Positions 8,118 to 17,018 of a stretch of DNA of 64,000 bases are shown piece after piece. Position numbers and translations under genes: made by a program. Under the pieces are notes generated by a model, which saw nothing but the letters and a program-made list of their open reading frames with translations, was not told the origin of the DNA and did not search any database. The DNA lies in assembly GCA_016933965.1 (NCBI GenBank), contig JAFGTS010000055.1, positions 24,868 through 88,867 of the forward strand, read 5' to 3'. Source of the stretch: Deltaproteobacteria bacterium. Its GTDB lineage: Bacteria > Desulfobacterota > Syntrophia > Syntrophales > UBA2210. Positions within the stretch are counted from its first letter, which is position 1; each line of letters begins with the position of its first letter.

Positions 8118-9689
8118 CATATCGAGGCGGTTGTTGTGGGTCCAGTACCATTTAAGACCCCCGTCCTCCGGACGGCACTTGAGAAATCCCGCTCTGGAAA
8201 GGTTGATGATCGTCCGGTTCACGATTCCGCCGTCCATGCCGGTGAGGGACGCAAGCTTATCCGCCAGGATCTCGGCGGGCTCACCGCTGCCGTTCATCGA
8301 CGGAAGTCCCTCAATGATATCCTCGTTGAAGAGCCGGTAGATCAGCTGGGTCCGGTAATGCCCCTCAACCTTGAGGTAATCGATCCCCGTCAGCGTTCCC
8401 TGCCAGTATAGGTCCTCGATGTCCTTCCATTGTGCCATGAGTGAATCGTTAAAAGAAAAGACAAACTCTTCCATTTGCTCGGGTCCGAGGTGTGACGTGC
8501 GGACGATCGCCCGGTTGGCGTCGTACTTGCTCCAGTCATTGGTGAGGATTTCAAGGTCATAGCGGTCCACTTCGTCCCTGACGGTCGTGCCGGGAAAGGG
8601 GCACAGGAGATGATACCCGTATACGATGCCGAGTTCCTGGGCGAAGGCGCTTGTGTCCTCCATGGTTTGCCGCGATTCCCCGGGAAGACCGACCATGAAG
8701 GAGGCATGAGTTATCATGCCCGCGTCCTTGCAATGCCGTGCTGCTTCCCGTGCCTGGTCGAGGGTTATCCCCTTTCTGATCCTTTTCAGCATCTCCTGGT
8801 TTCCCGATTCGATACCGAAGCTCACGGCGTCACAGCCGGCATCCTTCATGTGGTCCAATACTTCCCGGTCCACCGTGTTGACGCGTGAGAAAGCGCTCCA
8901 GCCGAAGCGAAGGCCCCTCTTTCTGACCTCGTTGCAGAACTCGATGACCCGCTTCTTGTTGGCCGTGAAGAGATCGTCGGCGATGTTGATCCGCGTCCAT
9001 CCGTAGGAGAGGATGTCCTCGATCTCGTCGACGACCAGGCTAATTGTCCGGAACCGCACCTTTTGTCCCACCATGCGCCGTCCCTGGCAGAAAATGCATT
9101 TGTTCGGGCAGCCCCTGCTGGTGATGATGCTGACGGGATACCCCAGGGCCTGGTAACGTGACATGGGCAGCAGGTGTCTCGCCGGAAGCGGCAGCGTGTC
9201 GAGATCGGCTATCAGTTCCCTCGGTTCCGTGACGATCAGTTCCTCGTCCTCGAGAAAGGCGATCCCCTTGATATCCTTCCATTTGTTCCGCTCACGAATG
9301 ACCGGGATCAGTTCCTGGATCGTCTCCTCACCCTCTCCGATGACGACCACGTCGATCCCCCGGTAGTTCCTGAGCGTGTCCTCGTAATCAAAGGAAACAT
9401 GAGGGCCGCCCATCATGGTGATGATATCGGGATCATGGGCCTTGGCTGTTTGCAGGATTTCAACGGCCGTGTAATAGTTGAGCGTTACCGACGACGTTCC
9501 CACCACGTCGGGGCCGAAGGCGTCCAGTTCCTTTGTAAGTTTTTCGGGACAGTATTTCCGAACGATATAGTCGATGATCGTGACGGTCGCGCCGGTCCTT
9601 TCACAGGCCGCGGCGGCATAGCTCAGTCCCAGGGGAGGCGCGGGCGCCTCTTCAAGGGGGTATGGTGTTCCGATAAACGCTACTCTCAT
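8097..9689 (-). CDS. B12-binding-domain radical SAM protein (BchE-like)
   Basis: A 530-residue protein with an N-terminal cobalamin-binding-type Rossmann domain (about 1-150; TPYPLEEAPAPPLGLSYAAA and MMGGPHVSFDYE) and a radical SAM core starting at CPNKCIFC (Cys194, 198, 201). The DxHxxG cobalamin motif is not visible, as in many BchE-type members that bind cobalamin base-off. The C-terminal 150 residues form an unassigned alpha-helical domain. Members methylate unactivated carbons or rearrange rings. It is the last gene of a tight five-gene minus-strand cassette, 15 bp after the acyltransferase, so it probably modifies the lipid or glycan product made there. The substrate is unknown. Confidence 0.85.
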   Translation of the reverse strand: MRVAFIGTPYPLEEAPAPPLGLSYAAAACERTGATVTIIDYIVRKYCPEKLTKELDAFGPDVVGTSSVTLNYYTAVEILQTAKAHDPDIITMMGGPHVSFDYEDTLRNYRGIDVVVIGEGEETIQELIPVIRERNKWKDIKGIAFLEDEELIVTEPRELIADLDTLPLPARHLLPMSRYQALGYPVSIITSRGCPNKCIFCQGRRMVGQKVRFRTISLVVDEIEDILSYGWTRINIADDLFTANKKRVIEFCNEVRKRGLRFGWSAFSRVNTVDREVLDHMKDAGCDAVSFGIESGNQEMLKRIRKGITLDQAREAARHCKDAGMITHASFMVGLPGESRQTMEDTSAFAQELGIVYGYHLLCPFPGTTVRDEVDRYDLEILTNDWSKYDANRAIVRTSHLGPEQMEEFVFSFNDSLMAQWKDIEDLYWQGTLTGIDYLKVEGHYRTQLIYRLFNEDIIEGLPSMNGSGEPAEILADKLASLTGMDGGIVNRTIINLSRAGFLKCRPEDGGLKWYWTHNNRLDMLPVSHP

Positions 9690-9704
9690 TGAAGGATCGA
9701 TCTC

Positions 9705-10427
9705 CTAGTCTCCAGGTTTCGGGAAAAAACGGGCACGGAGCCAACCGAGAATGGTGTTGCCCCGCAACATGTCCCGGTCGATCTGCCGTATCTGCCTGAA
9801 AAGTTCATCGGGGTCGGCGAACCAGTCAGCCCGTGTCCTGATCGTTTTCCCCGGATCGAGCCGGCTCACGACGACGGCGGGATTACCCGCGGCGATGGTA
9901 TTGGGAGGGACATCCTTGTTCACGACCGCGCGTGTTCCCACGATGCTGTTGTCCCCGATGGTGACCCCCTTGCATATGATGGCCCCGTCCCCGATCCATA
10001 CGTTGTTGCCGATCCGGATGGGTCGCGCCGTGCTCAGGGGCTCCACGCGGTCATACACGCTGTGCCAGTCGGAATCGGTTATGTAGACGTCGCTCGCCAT
10101 CATGCAGTCATTCCCGATGGTGACTTCCTTCGCGCAGCTGATCCGCACACCGGGGCAGATGAGACAGTGATCGCCGATATGGATCCCCTTGGGATGCTTT
10201 TCCTCCGACCATACGGTCAGCCGGACGCGCCGGTCCACGGTACAGATGACGTCGGCGAAATCCCCCAGTTCGATGGGCCAGCCGAATATTTCCATGTACC
10301 AGGGTTTCATGAAGGTATAGCCGTTACCGAGGGCGGTGAACTGGGGTCGCAGAAAATGCTCCACGTACCACTCACGGAACCGGAGGCTCATTCGTTTCAG
10401 ATAGTATGGCCGGTGATCTCTTCTCAT
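9705..10427 (-). CDS. left-handed beta-helix acyltransferase (hexapeptide repeat)
   Basis: A 240-residue protein with hexapeptide turns from about residue 85 to 205 (IHIGDHCLI, VTIGNDCMMA, IRIGNNVWIGD, VTIGDNSIVG), the LbH fold of maltose/galactoside O-acetyltransferases. The probable catalytic His lies in DSDWHSVYD, and the end AAGNPAVVVSRLDP is the standard C-terminal signature of acyl-CoA-dependent sugar O-acyltransferases. An N-terminal extension of about 80 residues is longer than in minimal acetyltransferases. It sits in the glycosyltransferase/methyltransferase/radical SAM operon, 11 bp after the preceding gene, so it likely acylates a sugar or polyol in the same product. Confidence 0.85.
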   Translation of the reverse strand: MRRDHRPYYLKRMSLRFREWYVEHFLRPQFTALGNGYTFMKPWYMEIFGWPIELGDFADVICTVDRRVRLTVWSEEKHPKGIHIGDHCLICPGVRISCAKEVTIGNDCMMASDVYITDSDWHSVYDRVEPLSTARPIRIGNNVWIGDGAIICKGVTIGDNSIVGTRAVVNKDVPPNTIAAGNPAVVVSRLDPGKTIRTRADWFADPDELFRQIRQIDRDMLRGNTILGWLRARFFPKPGD

Positions 10428-10438
10428 GGCTGCGATCC

Positions 10439-11566
10439 CTACTTGGTCGAGAGGACAGGCTCCTCTTCAACATTCAGAAGGGCGTTCAGGTGCTGGGCGG
10501 CCGTGCTGAAGAACCGGCGGGGAAATGAGAGGGATTCATGATAGCGGGACCAGAAGGTATGCTTGAAAAGCTGTGAAGCGGGAGTAATATTGTACACCGC
10601 GTCAACGGCCATGATGACCGCCGCGTTGGTCCAGGTGATCTTTTCTTCCGGCCAGATGACGCCGTCGGGAAACGTTACCCCGCACCAGTACGTGCCGTCA
10701 TCGAACTTCTTATCGGCTATCCATTTCAGGAACATTTCCGCCAGCCCCGTATTACCCATTGCCACGAGCGTCAGGGCCAGTTCCGATGTCTCGGCCATGG
10801 TCACCCATGGTTCGTCGGACACGCACCGGACCCCCAGGTCTTCCACGACAAAGATGTCCCAGGATCTTTTGATGCGTTCCCGGGCATTCTTTCCCGTAAC
10901 GGCGCCGCTCAGGATCGGATAGAACCAGTCCATGGAAAATCGTTCTTTTTCCTTGTTAAAGGCTTCGGGGCGGTTTCTGATAGCCTCTCCCAGCAGCGCG
11001 AAGGCCTTCTGCCAGCCCGGCTCGTTCTTGCCGAGCAGATAGGCGATGGTCAGTGCGCATTTGAGGCTCATGTAAATGGAACTGGATCCCGTGAGGAGTG
11101 CCATCCTGTCTATTTCACCATCGGGGCTCTGGGCCCAGTAGACCTCACCGCCCGGCGCCTGGAGGCTCACCGTGAAGTCGATGGCGGCCTTCATCGCGGG
11201 CCACATGGTAGCAAGAAAGCGGGTGTCCCGTGTGACGAGGTAGTAATGAAAGAGGCCGACGGCGATGTAGGAAGACATGTTGCTTTCTTTCGTCATGTCC
11301 TCGGGTTCGCCGTTGCGGTAGGCGGAATACCAGCTTCCGTCCTCAAGCTGCGTGTCCGCCAGCCATTGAAAGGCATTGCGGGCCTCACGGTAAAACCCCC
11401 CGATGGTAAGCCCTATGGCGGACTCGACATGGTCCCAGGGATCGGTCTTCCCTCCCACGTGCCAGGGGATCTCTCCGGACTCTCTCTGCACATCGGTGAT
11501 GGATGCGGCGAGAATGTCGATATCTATGGGAGCGGTATACTCACGCCGCGATACTTCAAGCTCCAT
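10439..11566 (-). CDS. alpha/alpha-toroid (prenyltransferase/terpene-cyclase-like) protein
   Basis: A 375-residue soluble helical protein. Repeats such as FQWLADTQLEDGSWYSAY, KWIADKKFDDGTYWCG and WTNAAVIMAVDAVYN resemble QW-like motifs of the six-hairpin toroid found in squalene cyclases, protein prenyltransferases and glycosidases. A DxDD cyclase acid motif is not visible, so terpene cyclase activity is doubtful; WPAMKAAIDF and similar helices would also fit an (alpha/alpha)6 glycoside hydrolase or epimerase. It overlaps the upstream methyltransferase gene by 11 bp and shares the operon with a glycosyltransferase, which favours a glycan- or lipid-modifying role. The exact reaction is unknown. 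Confidence 0.7.
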   Translation of the reverse strand: MELEVSRREYTAPIDIDILAASITDVQRESGEIPWHVGGKTDPWDHVESAIGLTIGGFYREARNAFQWLADTQLEDGSWYSAYRNGEPEDMTKESNMSSYIAVGLFHYYLVTRDTRFLATMWPAMKAAIDFTVSLQAPGGEVYWAQSPDGEIDRMALLTGSSSIYMSLKCALTIAYLLGKNEPGWQKAFALLGEAIRNRPEAFNKEKERFSMDWFYPILSGAVTGKNARERIKRSWDIFVVEDLGVRCVSDEPWVTMAETSELALTLVAMGNTGLAEMFLKWIADKKFDDGTYWCGVTFPDGVIWPEEKITWTNAAVIMAVDAVYNITPASQLFKHTFWSRYHESLSFPRRFFSTAAQHLNALLNVEEEPVLSTK

Positions 11567-12281
11567 ATTGATTCCCTTTCTTCAGATACAGCACGATGCT
11601 CTTCGCGATCAACGGATTCAAAACCCTGTCGAGCAGCCGGGTCAGGAACGGTTTTTCCATGATGTCCCAGACCAGAAAGCGATGGTACAGCTGAACGGCG
11701 GGCGAATCGTTGTTCTTGTGTCCCACGAAACATTTGATCCACCAGTAGGGGCTGTGCAGGGCATGGGCGAACCCTCGCGATACACAGCGTGTTCCCGCTG
11801 ATTCGAGGAGGTTAATAAGTTCCTTTTTCCGGTAGATCCGAACGTGCCCCCCCTTCTCGGTATGGTAATCCTCTGAAAGCGCCCAGCATATCCGTTCGGG
11901 AAAATACCGGGGAACGGTGACCACGAGGGATTTCCCCGGTTTCAGGACGCGTATGATCTCACGCACGGCTTTTTCGTGTTCCGGTATGTGTTCGAGCACC
12001 TCCGAGCAGATCACGATATCGAAAGACTCATCGGGGAAGGGGAGTTTCGTTATGTCGCTCTGCATGACGACCCAGGAACCGCCGCCGCTCTCTCCCTCGT
12101 GCTCCATTATATACAGCGTATCTTTCGCTTTGGCAATATCACCCTTGTTCAGGTCGATGCCGACCGCGTTGATGTTCCGGTATCGCAGGGCCTCACTCAA
12201 GTGGCGTCCCGTCCCGCATCCCGCGTCGAGAACATAATCGCCGGGCTTCAGGTTCAGTTTTGAGAAATCAACAGTGAGCAT
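11556..12281 (-). CDS. class I SAM-dependent methyltransferase (Methyltransf_11 type)
   Basis: A 241-residue UbiE/Methyltransf_11-like enzyme. Motif I is VLDAGCGTGRHLSEAL (about 18-33), followed by GIDLNKGDI and the post-I block LPFPDESFDIVICSEVLEHI, then the VLKPGKSLVVTVPR strand. The ATG at 12281 is chosen because it places motif I at the usual distance from the N-terminus; it overlaps the end of the glycosyltransferase gene by 14 bp. A longer frame upstream to 12614 is only a shadow of that gene. The C-terminal third (HSPYWWIKCFVGHK and a hydrophobic tail) may bind a lipid-linked substrate. It is likely part of the glycan/lipid cassette. Confidence 0.85.
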   Translation of the reverse strand: MLTVDFSKLNLKPGDYVLDAGCGTGRHLSEALRYRNINAVGIDLNKGDIAKAKDTLYIMEHEGESGGGSWVVMQSDITKLPFPDESFDIVICSEVLEHIPEHEKAVREIIRVLKPGKSLVVTVPRYFPERICWALSEDYHTEKGGHVRIYRKKELINLLESAGTRCVSRGFAHALHSPYWWIKCFVGHKNNDSPAVQLYHRFLVWDIMEKPFLTRLLDRVLNPLIAKSIVLYLKKGNQYGA

Positions 12282-13563
12282 CCATAGCCTCCCTGTAGAT
12301 CTCGGTGACCTGCTCGGCCGTGTTTCGCCAGGTAAAATGGCGCAGCACCCGGTCATATCCGGCCTTGCCCAGGTTTGCCCGCTTTTCAGGATTGTCGAGT
12401 AGGTCAATGATGGCCTTTTCCAGCGCCCGCGCGTCTCCGGGAGGAACCAGAACGCCGGCGTCACCGACCACCTCGGGGAGGGCCCCTCCCGTCGTGCTGA
12501 TGACGGGAACACCGCAGGCCATGGCCTCACCTGCCGGCAGACCGAACCCTTCGTAGATGGATGGAATAACGGCCATGGTGGCTTCCCCGTAATACCGGGC
12601 GAAATCACGGTCATCGATGCGTCCCGTAAAGGTCACGCCTGAGCCGAGATGGAGCTGACGCACGAGCTTGTCGATGACGCCATCCTTTTTCGGTTGCCCG
12701 ATCACGGTCAGTTTCACGTCCCTTTTCTTTCTGATCGAAGCCAGCGCCTCCAGCAGGTAGCGGAGTCCCTTGAGGGGTGTGTCGGCGCTGTTCGTTACCA
12801 TGAGCCGGTTTTCGAGACGCCTGACGGCCGGGTCGGGGTGAAAGACCTCCGTATTGATGCCGTTGGCCACGACCCTGAAGTTCTCCTTCGGTATCTTGAA
12901 TGCCTTGCTGATGTCTTTTTTTGATGCCTCCGAGACGGTGATGATCCGGGAAATGCGTCTTGACGCCTGTCCCTGCATGGCAAGAAAGGAATACCAGCGC
13001 CACACCTTGACTTTCCGGTACCACTTGCGTTCCGATTCTATCTCCACGTCACGGTCGACGGTGATGGGGTGATGTATCGTGGCCACCAGGGGATGACCCA
13101 GGGACTGTATCCCCAGCAGGCCGTAAGCCAGGCACTGGTTGTCATGGATAATGTCGTAAGAATGGCCGTTCCGGCGGAAGAACCGGTAGGCCCTCAGGCT
13201 GAAGGTCAGCGGTTCCGGAAAACCGCCGCTTGACACGCTCAGCCACTCATACATGTTGATGGGAGAGGTCAGTTCTCTCAGGGTAGGGACCCTGAAAAGG
13301 TCATTTGGATTGTACAGATCAAGGCTCGGAAGCTTGTGGAGCTCTATGCCGTCGTCAAGATATGGATAGGGCGGACCTGATACGACATCCACCGTGTGAC
13401 CGAGGTCTCTCAATGCCTTGCTCAGGCGCTTGATATACACTCCCTGGCCGCCGCATGTCGGGTTGCCCCGGTAGGTCAACAGACATATGTTCAGTGGTCT
13501 TCCGGGGTCATTTCTCCTGTCGGTTTCGGGGGATACTGAATTGACGTTCCACACTCGCTGCAT
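12268..13563 (-). CDS. glycosyltransferase family 4
   Basis: A 431-residue GT-B glycosyltransferase. The N-terminal domain opens with NICLLTYRGNPTCGGQGVYI, split here as the glycine-rich GGQGVY acceptor loop, and the C-terminal domain has the donor-binding EGFGLPAGEAMACGVPV with the EX7E motif of retaining GT4 enzymes. No membrane segment is visible, so it acts at the cytoplasmic face. It is the first gene of the operon running down to 8097, overlapping the next gene by 14 bp. An N-terminal extension of about 25 residues before the first strand may indicate a later start. The sugar and acceptor are unknown. Confidence 0.9.
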   Translation of the reverse strand: MQRVWNVNSVSPETDRRNDPGRPLNICLLTYRGNPTCGGQGVYIKRLSKALRDLGHTVDVVSGPPYPYLDDGIELHKLPSLDLYNPNDLFRVPTLRELTSPINMYEWLSVSSGGFPEPLTFSLRAYRFFRRNGHSYDIIHDNQCLAYGLLGIQSLGHPLVATIHHPITVDRDVEIESERKWYRKVKVWRWYSFLAMQGQASRRISRIITVSEASKKDISKAFKIPKENFRVVANGINTEVFHPDPAVRRLENRLMVTNSADTPLKGLRYLLEALASIRKKRDVKLTVIGQPKKDGVIDKLVRQLHLGSGVTFTGRIDDRDFARYYGEATMAVIPSIYEGFGLPAGEAMACGVPVISTTGGALPEVVGDAGVLVPPGDARALEKAIIDLLDNPEKRANLGKAGYDRVLRHFTWRNTAEQVTEIYREAMDAHC

Positions 13564-13640
13564 GTCCCCTTTCTCGCATTACCTTTTTGTGAAGAATAAA
13601 TGGTGAGCCTGAACGATAACTTCATCGTTTAAACGTATGG

Positions 13641-13669
13641 CCTATATCAATATTACGATTATAAATCAA
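13641..13669 (-). promoter_or_regulatory. candidate sigma-70 promoter of the glycosyltransferase operon
   Basis: On the minus strand TTGATT (13669-13664) and TATAGG (13646-13641) are separated by 17 bp, about 80 bp before the glycosyltransferase start. Two small palindromes lie just downstream: AACGAT/ATCGTT (13611-13628) and CGTTTAAACG. The match is moderate, and the 13564-13914 gap is shared with the divergent regulator gene. Confidence 0.45.
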
Positions 13670-13782
13670 TGAAAATCAGGTGTTCGATTTGTAAATTACA
13701 GAATTACAGGAGCGATGCACCTCTGTGACATGTGACGATGGTTGTGAACGCTGCACGGACCGTTTCAACTGTCGTCAACTCC

Positions 13783-13812
13783 TTGACAAACGGTGCGCCC
13801 TGCATTTACAAT
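13783..13812 (+). promoter_or_regulatory. sigma-70 promoter of the sigma-54 activator gene
   Basis: TTGACA (13783-13788) and TACAAT (13807-13812) are separated by 18 bp, 102 bp before the ATG at 13915. Within the spacer is CGGTGCGCC (13791-13799), the same nine bases that form one half of the palindrome upstream of the sigma-54 promoter at 20866-20883. This could allow autoregulation by the activator, but a single nine-base match is weak evidence. Confidence 0.6.
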
Positions 13813-13914
13813 GCGCCATCCCACCCAAGCAATAGAACATAAGCGGCATCGTTTCCCGATGTATGCCGCTCAAGGGTCGGTGTACATCGTCGGGACCGGA
13901 AAGGGAGGCGCCAT

Positions 13915-15558
13915 ATGGCTGTATCGGCTTTTGACGGTATGCAGGATCTCAAGAACATGTTTCGCCGGCAGATTGATTATTCCTGGAAGAAGAGCATCAC
14001 CGGCGGTATCGACCAGAGTATAAAAAAGGCACCCGTAAGATTCAGCGAAGACTATATCAACGAACGGTCCGAACGGATACGGTGGCTTATCGATACCGCC
14101 GTGCCCGTCATGGAGAAGTTCCATCTCTTTTTCGATCTTTCGCACTCTGCAGTGGCCCTTGCCGACGAGAATGCCGTCGTCATTGCCGGCACGGGAAACG
14201 GGAAATGGGGAGAGAGTGTGTTGCGCTGCGGTTTTGATATCGGGACCAGTTGCAGTGAGGAATATATCGGAACCAACGCGATCGGGACCTGTCTTGCCAC
14301 CGGTAAGTCTATCTGTGTCATCGGAAAGGAAAATTATGTGAAACAGTGGCAGGATTCCGCCAATGCGGCGACGGTGATTCGAGACCCCTTCACGGGGAAC
14401 ATTATCGGTGCCCTGTGCCTGACCTGCTTTGTGAAATACTTCCACGTTCTTTCGCTGGGGATTGTTCAGGCCATCGCCGATGTGATCGAGGAAAAACTGA
14501 GAAATAATGCTGTACCCGCACGGAGAAAAGACCGGCCGTCAAGAGCTTCAATAGCCTCCGTGTCCCGCGCTGTGGGAAGAATGTCCACGGGAGTATTCAT
14601 GCTTGAAAACAGAGAAACATCGTCATATGCGCGTACAGGTGCCGATTTTGTGTTCGGTTCTTCCAGTATTGGTATTCTTCTGAACAAGGCAAAAAAAGCG
14701 GCTCAGTATGATTCTACGAAACTTATTGTGGGTGAAAGCGGCGTGGGAAAAGAGGTCCTGGCGCGCTTCATACACGAGCACAGTCCGCGGAGGTCCAATC
14801 CATTCGTGGCGATCAACTGCGCGGCCATCCCACCCAATCTTCTGGCGAGCGAACTGTTCGGATACGAAACGGGTGCCTTCACAGGAGCAAAGCGGGGAGG
14901 AAATCCGGGCCGTTTTGAGCAGGCATCGGGCGGGACCGTGTATCTCGATGAAATCAGCGAAATGAGCATGGACCTCCAGGCCTGCCTGTTGCGGGTCATT
15001 GAGGAGAAAACGATAACTCCTCTCGGCGGTGGCAGGCCGCACCCGGTGGACGTTCAGATAATCGCCTCATCGAACCGTGACCTTATGGACATGATGGATG
15101 GAAAACAGTTCAGAAGCGATCTGTACCATCGCCTGAACGTGATATCCTTTCACATACCGTCCCTGAGGGAGCGCAGGGAGGATATCCCCCGGCTGGTGGA
15201 GTATTTCCTTGAAAAAATGCGCGACAAACACGGTGGCGACGTAAAGAAAATATCGGACCGCGCCGTGGAGGCGCTCCTCGACTATCACTGGCCCGGTAAC
15301 GTACGGGAACTGGAAAATACCATAGAAAGGGCCTGTATCTTTTCGGAGGGACCGGTGATAGACGTGACGGACCTGAAAGAAGAAATAGGAAACGGCTGTC
15401 ACGGGCAATCAGGGGGATACGGGGAATTACACCGCATCCTGTCCGTGCTCAGAAAGCACCGGGGAAACCTGTCCCGTACGGCCTGTTCGCTGGGAATAGC
15501 CCGTTCGACCCTGTACAGGAAAATGGCGCGGTATAATATTTCACGAGCTTCAATATAA
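13915..15558 (+). CDS. sigma-54-dependent activator with GAF sensor, AcoR/LvaR-like
   Basis: A 547-residue bacterial enhancer-binding protein. Residues about 60-200 form a GAF-like sensor domain rich in cysteine (Cys105, 113, 126, 134, 168, 171). The AAA+ domain has Walker A GESGVGKE (273-280), the sigma-54 contact loop GAFTGA (320-325) and Walker B TVYLDEI. A Fis-type helix-turn-helix (LSRTACSLGIARSTLYRKM) ends the protein. There is no receiver domain, so it probably responds to a small ligand, as in AcoR. It converges on the minus-strand operon 15635-20733, whose leader holds a perfect -24/-12 promoter, making that operon the likely target. A GGGAGG ribosome site supports the ATG. Confidence 0.9.
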   Translation: MAVSAFDGMQDLKNMFRRQIDYSWKKSITGGIDQSIKKAPVRFSEDYINERSERIRWLIDTAVPVMEKFHLFFDLSHSAVALADENAVVIAGTGNGKWGESVLRCGFDIGTSCSEEYIGTNAIGTCLATGKSICVIGKENYVKQWQDSANAATVIRDPFTGNIIGALCLTCFVKYFHVLSLGIVQAIADVIEEKLRNNAVPARRKDRPSRASIASVSRAVGRMSTGVFMLENRETSSYARTGADFVFGSSSIGILLNKAKKAAQYDSTKLIVGESGVGKEVLARFIHEHSPRRSNPFVAINCAAIPPNLLASELFGYETGAFTGAKRGGNPGRFEQASGGTVYLDEISEMSMDLQACLLRVIEEKTITPLGGGRPHPVDVQIIASSNRDLMDMMDGKQFRSDLYHRLNVISFHIPSLRERREDIPRLVEYFLEKMRDKHGGDVKKISDRAVEALLDYHWPGNVRELENTIERACIFSEGPVIDVTDLKEEIGNGCHGQSGGYGELHRILSVLRKHRGNLSRTACSLGIARSTLYRKMARYNISRASI

Positions 15559-15605
15559 GGCGACTTCGTTCAAAGTCCATATCTGGAGCTTTTGACGAAG
15601 CCGCC
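15559..15605. terminator. bidirectional hairpin between convergent genes
   Basis: A 17-bp imperfect inverted repeat (15559-15575 with 15589-15605, about 14 of 17 positions pairing) separates the convergent activator gene and the DUF6285-like gene. It starts at the last base of the activator's stop region. There is no clear T-run, so it may be a weak or Rho-aided terminator. Confidence 0.5.
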
Positions 15606-15634
15606 ATATATCCCTTACCTTTATTAGGTATTCT

Positions 15635-16021
15635 TCACTCCTGCCCCGATTCCTCCAGGGCCCGCCGGTACCCCGAATACTCGGGATTGTCGATGGATAC
15701 CTGCCCCGTAGTGGTTTCGTAAAGATGGTGGAACAATACGCCGTCGCGATAGTCCATGCTCTTGTCCCGAAGACGGCGGCAGAGTTCCTCATTCAGTTCC
15801 GCAATACTACCGTCGGTCCCGAGCAATGTACGGAGCCGTTCATGTTCCTGAGAGGAGAGCAGCGGCCCCAGTTGGAGTTCCCTCCGCACCAGTGCCAGGA
15901 CGTTGACGGCAACGCGGGTATGAAAGGCCCGGTGTGAATCGAGGACTTTGATGATCCGTTTTTCAAGAAACTCCTGGACGGCCTCAAGAAGTTCATCTGT
16001 AGTCGGTCGTGGTGATGCCAT
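15635..16021 (-). CDS. DUF6285-like small protein, LvaB-like kinase partner
   Basis: A 128-residue soluble protein recognised by its order (PTTDELLEAVQEFLE, HTRVAVNVLALVRREL, ELCRRLRDKSMDYRD) as the small DUF6285 family that lies next to APH-type kinases. In Pseudomonas putida the corresponding small protein LvaB is needed together with the kinase LvaA to phosphorylate 4-hydroxyvaleryl-CoA. Here the gene follows the kinase with a single-base gap and is the last of a five-gene operon. The identification rests on recalled family features and position, and no catalytic residue can be named. Confidence 0.75.
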   Translation of the reverse strand: MASPRPTTDELLEAVQEFLEKRIIKVLDSHRAFHTRVAVNVLALVRRELQLGPLLSSQEHERLRTLLGTDGSIAELNEELCRRLRDKSMDYRDGVLFHHLYETTTGQVSIDNPEYSGYRRALEESGQE

Positions 16022-16022
16022 G

Positions 16023-17015
16023 TCATTCCCTCTCTTTCAGCAGGCGCAGCAGGTCGATTTCCGTTTCCGAAGTTCGCCGTCCGATGGCGGCCAGTTCGAC
16101 GGAGCGTTTCATTCCAAGAAGATGGGTGAATCCCTGCATGATACAGGCGATGCCCCATTTCAACGTGCCGTATACTTCCCAGAAATGAACCGCCTCTGGA
16201 TCGACGGGTACGCCCCCCGCTTCTTCGTATCCTGAGAAGAGGTCTTCCCGGGTGCCGAAACCCCCGACGGGCAGGTCGATATTGCCGAAGCGCCATGAGT
16301 TGACACAGATCCAGCCGAGGTCCTCCATGGGGTCGCCGAGATGGGCGAGTTCCCAATCGAGGACGGCTTGAATGCCGTCGGGACCGACGATGAAATTTCC
16401 GTTCCTGAAATCGCCGTGGACCAGACGCAGTTCCCCCTGATTCGGGAGGTGGTCCTGGAGCCAGCGCAGGGTAAATTCAAAGACAGGGTGTTTCTCACCA
16501 AAGATGTCTAAAAAGGTATACAACTCCTTCACCGCCGCTTCCGTCGTTTGTTTCTTGAGGGGCGGAAGAAGGCCGGTATCGACGGCATGTATGCCGGCAA
16601 GAATCGTTCCACACTGCCGGGCCATGATGTCCCGTGCCCGGGCGTACTCGTCGTCGCGCAGTATCTTCCGTGCGATGGTCTCACCCGGTACGCACTGCAT
16701 GGCGTACCCGGGACCGATCTCGTCATCATCGTTGAGGATGAAACGAATGGAGGGGACGGGTACCCCGCCTTGTTCGGCCGCCCTGAGGACCTGTGCCTCC
16801 GTGAGACGGTCGAGGCGGTAGCCGTCTTTCTTCCCTCCCGGCGGCGACAGCCTGAGTATGAGCTCATGGCGGGTATCCCCGCAAAGAGCAACAAAAGACC
16901 ACATCTCCGATGATGCGCCGCCGGAGAGCGGCCGGAGGCCTTCAATGACCGCCGTTTCTCCCAGATGTTGCGAAGCCGCGCCGGAGAGTATGCGGGCAAG
17001 TTCTTCCTGTTTCAT
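16023..17015 (-). CDS. APH-family phosphotransferase (LvaA/ACAD11-N-like acyl-CoA kinase)
   Basis: A 330-residue aminoglycoside-phosphotransferase-fold kinase. The catalytic loop is LVHGDFRNGN (198-207; Asp202, Asn207) and the metal-binding Asp220 lies in VLDWELAHLGDP. The DWE(L)AxxGDP form is typical of the ACAD10/11 and LvaA branch that phosphorylates 4-hydroxyacyl-CoAs, not of antibiotic-resistance APHs. An N-terminal lobe with LSGGASSEMWSF supplies the nucleotide loop. It lies between a DUF7064/7065-like gene and the DUF6285-like gene with gaps of 3 and 1 bp. A 4-hydroxyacyl-CoA kinase role is inferred from this subfamily and context. Confidence 0.82.
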   Translation of the reverse strand: MKQEELARILSGAASQHLGETAVIEGLRPLSGGASSEMWSFVALCGDTRHELILRLSPPGGKKDGYRLDRLTEAQVLRAAEQGGVPVPSIRFILNDDDEIGPGYAMQCVPGETIARKILRDDEYARARDIMARQCGTILAGIHAVDTGLLPPLKKQTTEAAVKELYTFLDIFGEKHPVFEFTLRWLQDHLPNQGELRLVHGDFRNGNFIVGPDGIQAVLDWELAHLGDPMEDLGWICVNSWRFGNIDLPVGGFGTREDLFSGYEEAGGVPVDPEAVHFWEVYGTLKWGIACIMQGFTHLLGMKRSVELAAIGRRTSETEIDLLRLLKERE

Positions 17016-17018
17016 GAT

